Below are positions 7,858 through 17,319 of a DNA stretch of 64,000 bases, piece by piece. Both the position numbers and the translations under genes were made by a program. The DNA is from Enhydrobacter sp. Its GTDB lineage: Bacteria; Pseudomonadota; Alphaproteobacteria; Reyranellales; Reyranellaceae. The DNA lies in NCBI GenBank assembly GCA_025808875.1, contig CP075528.1, positions 1,672,473 through 1,736,472 on the forward strand. Reading direction: 5' to 3'. Under the pieces are notes generated by a model that saw only the letters and a list, made by a program, of their open reading frames with translations, searched no databases and was not told the DNA's origin. Within the stretch, counting starts at the first letter, position 1. The number at the start of each line of letters is the position of its first letter.

Positions 7858-9381
7858 ATGCCCGATACAGCCGCCTTCGCCTCGCCGGTCCCCAGCCAGG
7901 GCGCCGAGCATTTCGACGTGCTGATCGTCGGCGCCGGAATCTCCGGCGTCGGCGGCGCCTATCATCTCACCCACCAATGCCCCGGCACCAGCTTCGTCGT
8001 GCTGGAGGCCCAGGAGAGCTTCGGCGGCACCTGGCTCACGCACAAATATCCCGGCATCCGCTCCGACAGCGACCTCTACACCTTCGGCTACCGCTTCAAG
8101 CCGTGGACCAGCGCGCCCATCGCCACGGCCGAGGAAATACTGCGCTACATGGGCGAGGTCATCGAGGAGAACGACCTCGCGCGCCATATCCGCTATTGCC
8201 ACACCATCGTCACGGCACGCTGGTCGAGCGATGACGCGCGATGGACCATCGAGGGCCGCCGCACCGACACCGGCGAGGCCGTCCGTTTCACGGCCAGCTT
8301 CCTGTGGATGTGCCAGGGCTACTACCGCCACTCCGAGGGCTACACGCCGCAATGGCCAGGCATGGAGTCGTTCGAGGGCCGCATCGTCCATCCGCAGACC
8401 TGGCCCACCGACCTCGACTACAGGGGCAAGAAGGTCGTCGTCATCGGCTCGGGCGCGACCGCCGCCACGCTCATCCCGGCGATGGCCGGGGACTGCGCCC
8501 ATGTCACCATGCTGCAGCGCTCGCCGACCTTCTTTCGCGCGGCGCGCAACGCCATCGATCTCGCCGACACGCTGCGCCAGCTCGAGGTCGACGAGACGTG
8601 GATCCACGAGATCGTGCGGCGCAAGATCCTGTTCGACCAGTCGGTGTTCACCCAGCGCTCGTTCGACGAGCCGGAGAAGGTGAAGCAGGAGCTGCTGGCC
8701 GGCGTGCGCGCCCATCTCGGCCCCGACTACGACATCGCCACGCATTTCACGCCGGGCTATCGGCCATGGCGCCAGCGCATCGCCTTCGTGCCCGACGGCG
8801 ACCTCTTCAAGGGCATCGCCTCCGGCAAGGCCTCGGTGGTCACCGACGAGATCGAGCGCTTCACCGCCGGGGGCATCCTGCTGAAGTCCGGCAGGGAACT
8901 GGAGGCGGACATCGTCGTCACGGCGACCGGCTTCCATCTCAACGTGCTGGGCGACATCGACTTCGAGATCGACGGCCGGCGCCTCGACTTCGCCGAGACC
9001 GTTACCTATCGCGGCATGATGTTTACCGGCGTGCCCAACATGGTCTGGGTGTTCGGCTATTTCCGCGCGAGCTGGACCCTCCGATCCGACCTGGTCGCCG
9101 ACTTCGTGTGCCGTCTGCTCGGCCACATGAAGACGAAGGGCGCACAGCGGGTCGAGGTGGCGCTGCGGCCCGAGGACAGGGACATGAAGCTGCTGCCCTG
9201 GATCGACAGCGAGAACTTCAATCCGGGCTATCTCGCGCGCGGCCTGCACCTGCTGCCCAAGTGCGGCGACAAGCGCGAATGGCAGCACACGCAGGATTAC
9301 TGGAACGAGAAGAACGAGTTCCCGGAGATCGACCTCGACGACGCGGCCTTCGTCTACGGCAAGGCCAGGGTCACGGCCTGA
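7858..9381 (+). CDS. Flavin monooxygenase of the Baeyer-Villiger type
   Basis: A 507-residue NAD(P)H- and FAD-dependent monooxygenase. Two dinucleotide motifs are present: VGAGISG at about residues 24-30 and GSGATA at about 197-202. Just before the second is FEGRIVHPQTWP (about 172-183), which fits the Baeyer-Villiger fingerprint FxGxxxHxxxWP. Such enzymes turn ketones into esters or lactones. GGGGGAGA at 7843-7850 fixes the ATG at 7858. No regulator or hydrolase for the product lies beside it, so the substrate is open. Confidence 0.87.
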   Translation: MPDTAAFASPVPSQGAEHFDVLIVGAGISGVGGAYHLTHQCPGTSFVVLEAQESFGGTWLTHKYPGIRSDSDLYTFGYRFKPWTSAPIATAEEILRYMGEVIEENDLARHIRYCHTIVTARWSSDDARWTIEGRRTDTGEAVRFTASFLWMCQGYYRHSEGYTPQWPGMESFEGRIVHPQTWPTDLDYRGKKVVVIGSGATAATLIPAMAGDCAHVTMLQRSPTFFRAARNAIDLADTLRQLEVDETWIHEIVRRKILFDQSVFTQRSFDEPEKVKQELLAGVRAHLGPDYDIATHFTPGYRPWRQRIAFVPDGDLFKGIASGKASVVTDEIERFTAGGILLKSGRELEADIVVTATGFHLNVLGDIDFEIDGRRLDFAETVTYRGMMFTGVPNMVWVFGYFRASWTLRSDLVADFVCRLLGHMKTKGAQRVEVALRPEDRDMKLLPWIDSENFNPGYLARGLHLLPKCGDKREWQHTQDYWNEKNEFPEIDLDDAAFVYGKARVTA

Positions 9382-9491
9382 TCGACGGCACGATCGTCGG
9401 CCGGCGAAACACACGAAACCTTTCGCTGCACCCGCGAAATCGCGGCGCAACGGCCGGCTCCTAAGACGCCCCTCCGTTCGTGGAGGATGCC

Positions 9492-9638
9492 GTGTACAAG
9501 TTCCTGGGCGCCTTGTTCGGCGCCGCCGCCGCCGACCAGTTCTGGACGACCGACGACAAGATCGTGGCGCTGCTCATCGTGATCCTCGCCGTGGTCTGGG
9601 TCGCCGTGCCGCCCGGCCGCCCGAACGGAAACCGCTGA
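9492..9638 (+). CDS. Putative small membrane protein (48 residues)
   Basis: From a GTG at 9492 the frame reads MYKFLGALFGAAAADQFW, a short acidic stretch TTDDK, then a strong hydrophobic helix IVALLIVILAVVWVAVP and a basic tail ending at a TGA at 9636-9638. GGAGG at 9482-9486 lies five bases before the GTG. It fills most of the 269-base gap between the monooxygenase and the tlpA-like gene, where no other gene fits. I do not recognise a family. The hydrophobic helix and placed ribosome site make it more than a chance frame, but evidence is limited. Confidence 0.45.
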   Translation: MYKFLGALFGAAAADQFWTTDDKIVALLIVILAVVWVAVPPGRPNGNR

Positions 9639-9650
9639 GGCGCAGGAGGG

Positions 9651-10226
9651 TCAGCCGCTCGTTCCCACCGCCGCGTTGATCAACGCCACCGCTTCGGGCT
9701 GGTCCCAGTCGGCTTCGCCCTCGAGGCGGCCGAGCTCGCGACCCTGCCGGTCGGCGAGGATGGTGGTCGGCAGCACGGTCGTGCCGGTCGCCTGCATGAT
9801 CTTGCGGCCCTTGTCGAAGAAGATGCCGAGATTGATCAGCGCCTGCTGCTCGTAGAAGGGCACGACCTTGTCGCGCGACGGACCGTCGAGCGACAGCGGC
9901 AGGACGATCAGCTTGTCCTTGCCGACGAGGCCCTGCAGTCGGTCGAGGCTCGGCATCTCCTTGACACAGGGCGCGCACCAGGTCGCCCAGAAGTTCACCA
10001 GTAGCACGCGGTCCTTGAAGTCGGAGAACAGCGCTGGCCTGTCTTGGGCGTCGAGGAACTCGAGCGTGGGAAGCGGCTTGCCCGCCTTGGCGCGATCGAA
10101 CTTCGCGACCGTGCCGGTGAACAGCCTGGGCCCTAGGTCGGCTAATGCCGGGGCGGCAAAAAAAGCCGATGCGCCGGCCAGCAGCGCGCGGCGGCCGATG
10201 AGGAAATTCGGGACGGGATGTGCCAT
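9651..10226 (-). CDS. TlpA-like thiol:disulfide oxidoreductase (thioredoxin fold)
   Basis: A 191-residue protein of the TlpA/ResA group. An N-terminal segment [18 protein letters not shown] looks like an export signal, so it acts in the periplasm. The active site is WATWCAPC with Cys84 and Cys87, followed by the cis-proline region [12 protein letters not shown]. It would reduce periplasmic disulfides, for example in cytochrome maturation. It is divergent from argH with 36 bases between; tlpA next to argH is a recurring alphaproteobacterial arrangement. Confidence 0.9.
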   Translation of the reverse strand: MAHPVPNFLIGRRALLAGASAFFAAPALADLGPRLFTGTVAKFDRAKAGKPLPTLEFLDAQDRPALFSDFKDRVLLVNFWATWCAPCVKEMPSLDRLQGLVGKDKLIVLPLSLDGPSRDKVVPFYEQQALINLGIFFDKGRKIMQATGTTVLPTTILADRQGRELGRLEGEADWDQPEAVALINAAVGTSG

Positions 10227-10262
10227 AAGCCGCGTTCCTATCAGGATGATTGGCTTCTATTC

Positions 10263-11684
10263 ATGGCACGGAAGAGCGCGAAAGGGCGAGGGGGTCGCAA
10301 GGCCAATCCCAATACGATGTGGGGCGGGCGCTACGCGCTCGGTCCGTCCGAGATCATGGAGAAGATCAACGCCTCCATCGGCTTCGACCGGCGGCTCTAT
10401 GCCCAGGACATCGCGGGCTCGTTGGCGCATGCCGAGATGCTGGTCGCGCAGGGCATCCTGACGGCGGGCGACGGTCGCGCCATCCGGCGCGGCCTGCAGC
10501 AGGTGCAGGCCGAGATCGAGAGCGGCAAGTTCAGGTTCTCGACCAGGCTCGAGGACATCCATTTCAACGTCGAGGCGCGGCTCACCGAGCTGATCGGTCC
10601 GGCCGGCGGACGACTGCACACCGCGCGCTCGCGCAACGACCAGGTGGCGCTCGACGTTCGGCTGTGGGTGCGCGACACGATCGACCGCTTCGAGCCGATG
10701 CTGGCCGACCTGCAGGCTGCGCTGATCGAGCGCGCCGAGCAGCATGCCGCTACCATCATGCCGGGCTTCACCCATCTGCAGACGGCGCAGCCCATCACGT
10801 TCGGCCATCACCTGCTGGCCTATGTCGAGATGTTCGGCCGCGACCGCTCGCGGCTCGCCGATTGCCGGCGCCGCCTCAACGAATCGCCGCTCGGCGCGGC
10901 CGCGCTGGCCGGCACGCCCCATCCCATCGACCGGGTGAGGACGGCGAGAAGCCTCGGGTTCGACCGGCCGATGGCCAACTCGCTCGATGCCGTCTCCGAC
11001 CGCGACTATGTCGTGGAGTTCCTGGGCGCGGCGGCGCTCTGCGCCGTGCATCTGTCGCGGCTGGCCGAGGAGATCGTGATCTGGTGTTCCGCGCCGTTCC
11101 GCTTCGTTTCGTTGTCGGACGCCTTCACGACGGGCAGCTCGATCATGCCGCAGAAGCGCAACCCCGACGCCGCCGAGCTGACGCGCGCCAAGGTCGGCCG
11201 GATCATGGGCGCGTTCGTGGCGCTCTGCACCATCCTCAAGGGCCTGCCGCTCACCTACCAGAAGGACATGCAGGAGGATAAGGAGCCGCTGTTCGACGCA
11301 ACCGACTCGCTCGAGCTCGGCATCGCCGCCATGGCCGGCATGGTGCGCGACCTCAAGGCCAATCCGGAGCGCATGCGCGCCGTCGCCTCGGCCGACTATT
11401 CGGTTGCGACCGATCTCGCCGACTGGCTGGTGCGCGAGGTCGGCCTGCCGTTCCGCCAGGCCCATCACGTCACCGGCGTGCTGGTCGGCAAGGCGGCGGC
11501 GAAGGATGTTGACCTGGAAGCACTGTCGCTCGCCGAGATGCGGGCAGTCGAGCCGCGCATCACGAGGGCCGTCTACAAGGTGCTCACGGTCGAAGCGTCG
11601 GTGAAGGCGCGCAAGAGCTTCGGCGGCACCGCGCCCGCCAACGTCGCGCGCGCCGCCAAGCAAGCACGGAAGCGATTTCTATGA
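10263..11684 (+). CDS. argH: Argininosuccinate lyase
   Basis: A 473-residue enzyme that splits argininosuccinate into arginine and fumarate, the last step of arginine synthesis. The fumarase/ASL superfamily signature [15 protein letters not shown] is intact, as are [25 protein letters not shown] and the HTHLQ-like loop [19 protein letters not shown]. The ATG at 10263 gives the basic N-terminus [11 protein letters not shown] and the family motif MWGGRY; an in-frame ATG at 10218 would overlap the divergent gene and add nothing conserved. The gene overlaps lysA by ATGA. The small lipoprotein gene often found between them elsewhere is absent. Confidence 0.97.
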   Translation: MARKSAKGRGGRKANPNTMWGGRYALGPSEIMEKINASIGFDRRLYAQDIAGSLAHAEMLVAQGILTAGDGRAIRRGLQQVQAEIESGKFRFSTRLEDIHFNVEARLTELIGPAGGRLHTARSRNDQVALDVRLWVRDTIDRFEPMLADLQAALIERAEQHAATIMPGFTHLQTAQPITFGHHLLAYVEMFGRDRSRLADCRRRLNESPLGAAALAGTPHPIDRVRTARSLGFDRPMANSLDAVSDRDYVVEFLGAAALCAVHLSRLAEEIVIWCSAPFRFVSLSDAFTTGSSIMPQKRNPDAAELTRAKVGRIMGAFVALCTILKGLPLTYQKDMQEDKEPLFDATDSLELGIAAMAGMVRDLKANPERMRAVASADYSVATDLADWLVREVGLPFRQAHHVTGVLVGKAAAKDVDLEALSLAEMRAVEPRITRAVYKVLTVEASVKARKSFGGTAPANVARAAKQARKRFL

Positions 11685-12955
11685 ATTCCTTCGCTTACAG
11701 GAACGGCGAGATGCACGCCGAGGGCGTGGCGCTCAAGGCCATCGCGGCGCAAGTGGGCACGCCGTTCTACTGCTATTCGGCCCAGGCTCTGCGCGCCGCC
11801 TGGCAGGAGTTCGCCGACGGTATCAAGGGCGTGAACGCCTCGGTCTGCTATGCGCTCAAGGCCAACAGCAACCTCGCCGTCATCAAGCTGTTCGGCGATC
11901 TCGGCGCGGGCGCGGACATCGTCTCGGTGGGTGAGATGCGGCGCGCGCTGGCCGCCGGCATCCCGGCCGGGCGGATCATCTACTCCGGCGTCGGCAAGAA
12001 GCCGTCGGAACTCGCCGCCGCGCTCGAGGCGGGCGTCGGCCAGATCAACGTCGAGAGCTCGGCCGAGCTCGAGACGCTCAATGCCGTGGCGGGCCAGCTC
12101 GGTGTGACGGCGTCCATCACCCTCCGCGTCAATCCCGACGTCGACGCCAGGACCCACGCCAAGATCACCACGGGGCGCAAGGAGAACAAGTTCGGCATCG
12201 ACATCGACCTCGCCCGCGAGGCCTATGCCCTCGCCGGGCGCCTGCCCAACCTGCGGGTGGTCGGGGTGGCGATGCATATCGGCTCGCAGCTCACCAGCCT
12301 GGAGCCGTACCGGGCGGCTATCGCGCGGGTCCGCGAGCTGGTCGGCCAGTTGCGCGCCGACGGCCATCGCGTCGAGCGCTTCGACATCGGCGGCGGGCTG
12401 GGGATCGTCTACGCCGACGAGCAGCCGCCCTCGATTTCCTCGTTCCTCGAGGTCGTGATCAAGGAAACCGAGGGCCTGGGCTGCGAGTTGACCTTCGAGC
12501 CCGGCCGCCGGCTGGTCGGCGAGGCGGGCGTGCTGGTGAGCGAAGTGATCCTGGTGAAGCCCGGTGTCTCCAAGACCTTCGTCGTCGTCGACGCGGCGAT
12601 GAACGACCTGATCCGGCCGACCCTGTACGAGGCCTGGCACGACGTCGTGCCGGTCCGGGAACCCCGCCAGAATGCCGCCAAAATCCGTTGCGACATTGTC
12701 GGACCGATCTGTGAGTCCGGCGACTATCTGGCACAAAACCGTGATTTGGCCCCGCTGGCTGCCGGCGACCTCATCATGGTACGCTCGGCGGGCGCATATG
12801 GTGCGGTCATGGCGTCGACCTACAATAGCCGGCCCCTGGCGCCGGAGGTCATGGTCGATGGCACGCGATTTGCGGTCACGAGGCCACGACCGTCGATCGA
12901 GGAGATGATCTCGGCCGAGCGGTTTCCGCCGTGGATGGAATCCGCGAGGAAGTAG
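11681..12955 (+). CDS. lysA: Diaminopimelate decarboxylase
   Basis: A 424-residue PLP enzyme of fold type III that converts meso-diaminopimelate to lysine. The PLP lysine is Lys60 in [11 protein letters not shown]; the phosphate-binding region FDIGGGLGI and the C-terminal [13 protein letters not shown] motif with the catalytic Cys are present, and the [15 protein letters not shown] segment is typical. Coupled to argH by a four-base overlap and followed by a DUF4175 gene, which is standard gene order in alphaproteobacteria. Confidence 0.97.
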   Translation: MNSFAYRNGEMHAEGVALKAIAAQVGTPFYCYSAQALRAAWQEFADGIKGVNASVCYALKANSNLAVIKLFGDLGAGADIVSVGEMRRALAAGIPAGRIIYSGVGKKPSELAAALEAGVGQINVESSAELETLNAVAGQLGVTASITLRVNPDVDARTHAKITTGRKENKFGIDIDLAREAYALAGRLPNLRVVGVAMHIGSQLTSLEPYRAAIARVRELVGQLRADGHRVERFDIGGGLGIVYADEQPPSISSFLEVVIKETEGLGCELTFEPGRRLVGEAGVLVSEVILVKPGVSKTFVVVDAAMNDLIRPTLYEAWHDVVPVREPRQNAAKIRCDIVGPICESGDYLAQNRDLAPLAAGDLIMVRSAGAYGAVMASTYNSRPLAPEVMVDGTRFAVTRPRPSIEEMISAERFPPWMESARK

Positions 12956-12975
12956 CGAGCAGCGAAAGGAAGTCG

Positions 12976-15549
12976 ATGGCGCTCAGCCAAACCACGACGA
13001 TCGGAGCCCCGGGACTGGAGCGCAAGATCGGCTTGGCGTGGATGGCGCTGGCTTGGGAGCGGCTGTGGCCGCGATCGACGCCGCTGCTGTCCTTTGCGGC
13101 CCTGTTCGTCGCGGCGGCGCATCTCGACCTCTTCGCCGGTCTCGATCCCTGGGTGCATAGCGGCTTGCTCGGCACGTTGGCCGTCACCTTCGTGGCGCTC
13201 GCCTGGTGGCAGCTGCGCGGCTTCGTATCGCCAAGCCGCGAGGAGGCGGTGCGGCGCCTCGAAAAGGATTCGGGCGTTCCCCATCGGCCGCTCGTCGCCG
13301 TGCAGGACACCATGGCGGCGGGCGAAGGCGACGCCATGGCGTCGGCCCTGTGGGAGGCCCATCGCCGACGCGAGGCGGCGCGGCTGGCGGCACTCACCAA
13401 TGGTCCGGCGCATCCCGGCCTCGCCGTGCTCGATACCTGGGCGCTGCGCTTCCTGCCGTTGCTGGCGCTCGTCGTCGCCGTCGCGATCGCCGGCGGCTGG
13501 CGCAACGATCGCATGGCGGCAGCCTTCACGCCCGCTTTTCCGCCGCCGCCGCCGGTGGTCGCCAATCTCTGGATCGCGCCGCCGGCCTACACCGGAAAGG
13601 CGCCGATCTATCTCGACATGGCCGACCCCGACAAGCTGCTGCGCGTGCCGGTCGGCAGCAAGCTCGCGGGCTTCGTCGACGACGTGCGCGGCCGCCATCC
13701 GCCCAAGCTGGTGATCGACGGCCAGGAGAGCGAGTTCGCCACCGTCGGCAAGGGCAAGTTCCAGATCGAGCGGGTGATCGACCAGGGCACGCAGATCACG
13801 CTGCAGGCGCGGGGCGACGCCCAAGCCAGGTGGAAGCTCCATGTCATTCCCGACCTCGCCCCCACCATCGAGTTCGCCCGGCCGATCGCGGTCGACAAGT
13901 GGTCGACCAAGATCGAGTACATCGCCGGCGACGATTTCGGCATCACCGGCGTGCAGTTGCAGATCCGCCTGCATGGGTCGGTGCTCGGCGCCGACATGCT
14001 GAGCGACGACGAGGAACCGGAGGTGATGCGCGTCGACCTGCCGGTCGCGGGCAACGCCAAGAAGGTCGCCGACACGTTCGTGCGCGATCTCACCAGCTCG
14101 CCGTGGGCCGGCCTCAAGGTCACGGTGATGCTGTTCGCCACCGACGCGCTGGGCCAGAAGGGCCGTAGTGCGGTCGAGACGTTCCTGCTGCCCGAGCGCG
14201 TGTTCAACGACGCCACGGCGCGCGCCCTGATCGTCCTGCGCAAGGCGCTGACGCGCGACCCCAAATCGCAGCGCCTCGACGTCGTCGACGGCATGCGCAT
14301 GATCCAGGCCCGCCCGGAGAGCTACCGCGACGATCCGGTGGTGCAACTCGGGCTGAGGCTGGGCGCGGCGCGCCTCGCCCAGAGCGGCGACAAGCCGACC
14401 ATCGTCGAGAGCCAGAAGCTGCTGTGGGATCTCGCCATGCGTCTCGAGTCGGGCACCCTGTCCGATGCCGAGCGCCAGCTCGAGCAGGCGCGGCAGGAAT
14501 TGCGCGACGCCATCCAGCGCCAGGCCGGCGACGAGGAGATCGAGCGGCTGATCCAGCAGCTCTACGACGCCATGAACCGCTGGCAGAAGGAGCTGGCGGA
14601 GCGCATGCAGGATCCGGAGGAACGTCGCCGCATGCAGGAGCAGGCGGAGAAGATGGATCCCAACAACACCATGACCTCCGATGACCTGCAGAAGATGCTG
14701 GACAAGATCCGCGAGATGGCGCGGGAGGGCCGCCGCGAGGAGGCCAAGCGCCTGCTCGAGGAGCTGCGCAAGATGATGGAGAACGCCACGCCGATGATGG
14801 CGAACCCCAATCAGCAGCGCCGCCAGGGCCAGCAGCAGGGCCAGCAGGGCCAGGGCAACCAGCAGGGCCGCGAGATGATGAACCAGCTCGACCGGCTGTC
14901 GCGGCGCCAGAACCAGCTGCTGGGCGAATCCGAGCGGCAGGGGCGCCAGCAGCAGCAACGCGGTCAGCGCGGCCAGCAAGGCCAGCAGGGTCAACAAGGG
15001 CAGCAAGGGCAGCAAGGCCAACAGGGGCAGCAGGGCCAGCAGCCGGGCGACGGTCAGTGGGGCGACAACCAGGGCAGCCAGCAGGAGGGCCTGCGCGGCC
15101 AGCTCGGCGATTTCATGCGCAGGCTCGACGAGAACGGCATGGGCATGCCCGAGTCGCTGGGGCGCGCGGAACGTTCCATGCGCGAGGCTGAGGAGGCGCT
15201 GCGGCGCGGCGATGCGCGCGACGCCGCCCGCGCCCAGCGCCGCGCGCTCGACAATCTCCAGCAGGGCATGGGCGATCTCGCCGAGCAGATGCGTCAGCGC
15301 GGCCCCGGCAACGGCCAGGATATCGCCGAGATCGAGGAGCGCGAGCGGCGCAGCGAGGAACGCGACCCGCTCGGTCGTTCGGACGGCAATTTCGGCGACT
15401 CGGTCGATACCGGCGTCGACAAGGTGCCGCTCGAGCTCGAGCGGCAGCGCAGCCGGGAAATCCTCGATGAACTGCGTCGCCGCGCCGGCGAGCAGATGCG
15501 TCCCAAGGACGAACTCGACTACATCGACCGGCTGCTCAAGACTTACTGA
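12976..15549 (+). CDS. DUF4175 / TIGR02302 family membrane protein
   Basis: An 857-residue protein of the DUF4175 family found downstream of lysA in alphaproteobacteria. Two hydrophobic helices lie near residues 35-75 and a third near 156-175 (FLPLLALVVAVAIAGGW), followed by a large, probably periplasmic domain. Residues about 500-620 are rich in charged helices and then Gln/Gly, including eight GQQ repeats. The C-terminus RAGEQMRPKDELDYIDRLLKTY is strongly family-like. AAAGGA at 12965-12970 supports the ATG at 12976. The function is not established; position and membrane topology suggest a role in the cell envelope. Confidence 0.88.
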   Translation: MALSQTTTIGAPGLERKIGLAWMALAWERLWPRSTPLLSFAALFVAAAHLDLFAGLDPWVHSGLLGTLAVTFVALAWWQLRGFVSPSREEAVRRLEKDSGVPHRPLVAVQDTMAAGEGDAMASALWEAHRRREAARLAALTNGPAHPGLAVLDTWALRFLPLLALVVAVAIAGGWRNDRMAAAFTPAFPPPPPVVANLWIAPPAYTGKAPIYLDMADPDKLLRVPVGSKLAGFVDDVRGRHPPKLVIDGQESEFATVGKGKFQIERVIDQGTQITLQARGDAQARWKLHVIPDLAPTIEFARPIAVDKWSTKIEYIAGDDFGITGVQLQIRLHGSVLGADMLSDDEEPEVMRVDLPVAGNAKKVADTFVRDLTSSPWAGLKVTVMLFATDALGQKGRSAVETFLLPERVFNDATARALIVLRKALTRDPKSQRLDVVDGMRMIQARPESYRDDPVVQLGLRLGAARLAQSGDKPTIVESQKLLWDLAMRLESGTLSDAERQLEQARQELRDAIQRQAGDEEIERLIQQLYDAMNRWQKELAERMQDPEERRRMQEQAEKMDPNNTMTSDDLQKMLDKIREMAREGRREEAKRLLEELRKMMENATPMMANPNQQRRQGQQQGQQGQGNQQGREMMNQLDRLSRRQNQLLGESERQGRQQQQRGQRGQQGQQGQQGQQGQQGQQGQQGQQPGDGQWGDNQGSQQEGLRGQLGDFMRRLDENGMGMPESLGRAERSMREAEEALRRGDARDAARAQRRALDNLQQGMGDLAEQMRQRGPGNGQDIAEIEERERRSEERDPLGRSDGNFGDSVDTGVDKVPLELERQRSREILDELRRRAGEQMRPKDELDYIDRLLKTY
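14971..15042 (+). repeat. Eight tandem 9-bp units encoding Gly-Gln-Gln
   Basis: Eight consecutive nine-base units of the form GG-N-CA-R-CA-R encode (GQQ)8 inside the DUF4175 protein. The units differ at third codon positions, so the amino acid repeat is conserved more strictly than the DNA. Further Gln/Gly-rich sequence flanks it on both sides, making a low-complexity linker of roughly 90 residues. Confidence 0.95.
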
Positions 15550-15572
15550 CCGGCTGGTCCGCTACCCCACAT

Positions 15573-16115
15573 CTAGCCCGCGGACTTCTCCACGACCCCG
15601 ATATAGGGCAGGCCGCGGAAGCGGTGCGCCCAGTCGAGGCCGTAGCCGACCAGGAATTCGTCGCCGCAGCGGAAGCCGACGAAATCGGCCTCCAGCTCGG
15701 CGCGGCGTTTTCCCGGCTTGTCGAGCAGCGTGCAGACCCACACCCGGTTGGCGCCGCGCTCCTTGAGGAAGTTCTTGGCGAACCCCAGCGTGAGACCCGA
15801 TTCGAGGATGTCGTCGACCAGCAGCACGTCGCGGCCGCGCACGTCGTCGACGATGTCGCGCACCACCTTGACGCTGCCCGATGTCTGGGTGGCGGTGCCG
15901 TAGCTCGACAGCGTCAGGAAGTCCATCGACCAGTCGGCGCCGGCATGGCTCAGCGCCCGGATCAGGTCGGCGGCGAACACGAAGCTGCCCTTGAGCACGG
16001 AGACCACGAGTGTGTCCGCGGGCAGTTTTGCCGCCAGCTCCTTCGCCATCTCGTCGACCCGCATGGCGATCTCGGCGGCCGAGAAGCGAATGGAGACTTT
16101 GGGCCGGTCGGGCAT
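15573..16115 (-). CDS. hpt: Hypoxanthine phosphoribosyltransferase
   Basis: A 180-residue purine salvage enzyme that makes IMP or GMP from hypoxanthine or guanine and PRPP. The PRPP-binding motif VLLVDDILESGLTL is clear, as is the VVSVLKGSFVFAADLIRAL loop near the N-terminus and the C-terminal DEFLVGYGLDWAHRFRGLPYIGVV. A GGGGAG ribosome site precedes the ATG at 16115. It runs against the lysA operon and is preceded by a zinc-ribbon gene on the same strand, eleven bases upstream. Confidence 0.95.
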   Translation of the reverse strand: MPDRPKVSIRFSAAEIAMRVDEMAKELAAKLPADTLVVSVLKGSFVFAADLIRALSHAGADWSMDFLTLSSYGTATQTSGSVKVVRDIVDDVRGRDVLLVDDILESGLTLGFAKNFLKERGANRVWVCTLLDKPGKRRAELEADFVGFRCGDEFLVGYGLDWAHRFRGLPYIGVVEKSAG

Positions 16116-16126
16116 GATGCTCCCCG

Positions 16127-16486
16127 TCAGATGGCGGCGAGTTGCAGAAGAGAACGCAGCGAGCCGGGTAGCTGGGCAGCCAGGTCGTCGCCAAACACGA
16201 CCAGCCCGGCGATCAGGAGCACGAACGCGACGGCCGCCCCGATCGCGACCTTGACCCAGACCCTGTTCGTCTTGGGCCTGATCAGCGCGGGAAGGGAAGG
16301 AGGTCGATCGGACGGCCGGATGATCATGTCCGGCACCGCCGCGCTCTTGGGCGCCTCGGGGCGCACGGTCACAACCTCGATCCAGCGATGTCCGCATCGT
16401 GCGCACTGAACGGTCCGTCCCGACGGGCCGATCGCCAGGGGATCGACAGCGTATCGGGCGCGACAGCTGGGACAGGTGACTTGCAT
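16127..16486 (-). CDS. Zinc-ribbon membrane protein (MJ0042-type finger)
   Basis: A 119-residue protein starting with a zinc-ribbon: MQVTCPSCRARYAV with Cys5 and Cys8 and VQCARCGHRW with Cys28 and Cys31. A proline-rich linker follows, then one hydrophobic helix at about residues 78-98 (VKVAIGAAVAFVLLIAGLVVFG). MJ0042-type fingers at the N-terminus of single-TM proteins are frequent in alphaproteobacteria, but their role is unknown. It precedes hpt in the same direction and diverges from the acyltransferase gene. Confidence 0.85.
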   Translation of the reverse strand: MQVTCPSCRARYAVDPLAIGPSGRTVQCARCGHRWIEVVTVRPEAPKSAAVPDMIIRPSDRPPSLPALIRPKTNRVWVKVAIGAAVAFVLLIAGLVVFGDDLAAQLPGSLRSLLQLAAI

Positions 16487-16517
16487 GAGGGGCGGAGGGT
16501 TTCGCCACTAGATGTGC

Positions 16518-16545
16518 TTGCCGTCCGACATTATGCCTCTAAAAC
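16518..16545 (+). promoter_or_regulatory. Possible promoter of the acyltransferase gene
   Basis: TTGCCG (16518-16523), a 16-base spacer and TAAAAC (16540-16545) lie in the 72-base divergent gap. The -10 box ends only 13 bases before the ATG, so the transcript leader would be very short, and no Shine-Dalgarno sequence is visible. Judged by eye only. Confidence 0.3.
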
Positions 16546-16558
16546 TGGGGTTACAAGC

Positions 16559-17287
16559 ATGACTGGCCCGACCCTCTGGCTGCGTTCGCTGCTGTTCAAT
16601 GTCGGTTGGTACGCGGGCACGGCGACGATCGCCGTGCTCGGCGCCCCCATCCTGCTGCTGCCGCGCGCCGCCGTTCGGGCCTGGGCGCGATTCTGGATTC
16701 GCTTCTGTCTGTGGTGGCTCGAGGTCACGGTCGGCCTGACCCATCGCGTGAGTGGCCTCGAGCATCTGCCCGGCGGACCGGTGATCATCGCCGCCAAGCA
16801 TCAGTCGTCCTGGGAGACACTTTCCTTCACCCTGCTCTTTCCCGGCAGCGCCATCGTGCTCAAGCGCGAACTGCTGTTCATCCCCATCGTCGGCTGGGCG
16901 ATGGCGCGTGCCGGCAACATCGCCGTGGCGCGCGGCGAAGGAGCGGCAGCGTTGCGCAGCCTGCTGCGCCAGGCCCGCCGGACGATCGCCGAGGGCCGCT
17001 CGATCGTGATCTTCCCGGAGGGCACCCGTGTCGCCGTGGGTGCCGAGCGGCCGTACCAGGTCGGCGTCGCGGCGCTCTACCGGCAACTCGGCGTGGCGGT
17101 CGTGCCGGTGGCGCTGAACTCAGGCGTGTTCTGGGGACGCCGGCGGTTCGTGAAGCGGCCGGGCCTCATCGAAGTGGAAATCCTGCCGCCCATAGCGCCC
17201 GGATTGGCGCGCGAGACGTTCATGGCCGCGCTGCGCGAGCGCATCGAGACAGGCACGGCGCGCCTGGTCGCTGGGGAACGAAGCTAG
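16559..17287 (+). CDS. 1-acyl-sn-glycerol-3-phosphate acyltransferase (PlsC-like)
   Basis: A 242-residue membrane-associated acyltransferase. The catalytic block is KHQSSWETL with His81; the family has H(X)4D or, in many alphaproteobacterial members, H(X)4E as here with Glu86. The FPEGTR motif that binds the glycerol phosphate is intact. An N-terminal hydrophobic segment (residues 8-36) anchors the protein. It would make phosphatidic acid in phospholipid synthesis. The ATG at 16559 is chosen because upstream sequence in the frame lies in the divergent promoter region. Confidence 0.9.
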   Translation: MTGPTLWLRSLLFNVGWYAGTATIAVLGAPILLLPRAAVRAWARFWIRFCLWWLEVTVGLTHRVSGLEHLPGGPVIIAAKHQSSWETLSFTLLFPGSAIVLKRELLFIPIVGWAMARAGNIAVARGEGAAALRSLLRQARRTIAEGRSIVIFPEGTRVAVGAERPYQVGVAALYRQLGVAVVPVALNSGVFWGRRRFVKRPGLIEVEILPPIAPGLARETFMAALRERIETGTARLVAGERS

Positions 17288-17319
17288 AACAATCCTGTTG
17301 ATAGTGCTAGGGTGAGATC

